From: an uncultured Prevotellaceae bacterium
GTDB lineage: Bacteria; Bacteroidota; Bacteroidia; Bacteroidales; Muribaculaceae
Assembly (NCBI GenBank): GCA_945983195.1
Contig: CAMFSS010000153.1
Location: 1-5,869, forward strand
Reading direction: 5' to 3'
DNA length: 5,869 nt
Part shown: positions 5,827 through 5,869 of the stretch, piece after piece
How positions within the stretch are numbered: the first letter of the stretch is position 1
Layout: each line of letters opens with the position of its first letter
Notes under the pieces: model-generated
What the model was told of the DNA's origin: nothing
Seen by the model: the letters and a program-made list of their open reading frames with translations, nothing else
The model's database searches: none
Translations under genes and position numbers: made by a program

Positions 5827-5869
5827 TATTCGCCAATTATTTTTCCCACCCCCGCCACCGTACCGTTGT

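Noticed and set aside
1..5869. CRISPR array, tRNA, rRNA, phage or toxin-antitoxin genes
   Set aside because: I saw no regularly spaced repeats, cloverleaf-like sequence, rRNA segment or small gene pair of that kind.

Overview
The window looks like chromosomal DNA of a Bacteroidales bacterium, probably near Muribaculaceae or Prevotellaceae. The support is: three Bacteroidetes-type promoters (an upstream TTG or TTTTG, a 19-20 bp spacer, then TAnnTTTG), a secreted C10 (streptopain/PrtT-type) protease with the C-terminal tail common in that order, and the start of a transposase of a type common in Bacteroidetes. The genus is inference; there is no rRNA or other marker gene here.

Layout. (1) 1-655, minus: 5' part of a YycJ/WalJ-type metallo-beta-lactamase-fold hydrolase that runs off the left edge. 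(2) 735-1442, minus: a short RsmI-like SAM-dependent methyltransferase, 79 bp upstream of the hydrolase gene and probably co-transcribed with it. (3) 1443-1736: a divergent intergenic region with one good promoter facing each way, a small leader hairpin, and a Cys-rich 42-codon ORF that is probably spurious. (4) 1737-2789, plus: a CBS-pair plus sugar-phosphate nucleotidyltransferase fusion resembling enzymes that make NDP-sugars for surface glycans. (5) 2790-3294: a 505 bp gap between convergent genes. It holds a decayed 5' fragment of an IS transposase (minus strand), flanked by imperfect inverted repeats, and a strong 21 bp-stem hairpin terminator. (6) 3295-5766, minus: an 823-residue secreted C10 cysteine protease with signal peptide, inhibitory propeptide, intact catalytic Cys and His, a long beta-rich C-terminal region and a terminal tail; its promoter lies at 5795-5826. 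The last ~45 bp (5827-5869) show nothing I can name.

The genes do not form one pathway. Genes 1 and 2 look like a housekeeping pair (nucleic-acid metabolism and RNA modification). The nucleotidyltransferase is an apparently single-gene unit for sugar activation, and the protease is a separate secreted-enzyme unit with its own promoter and terminator. I see no convincing new multi-gene system. The points most worth checking are the possible deletion derivative of an IS between the convergent genes, the protease's uncharacterised C-terminal half, and the unusual short RsmI paralogue.
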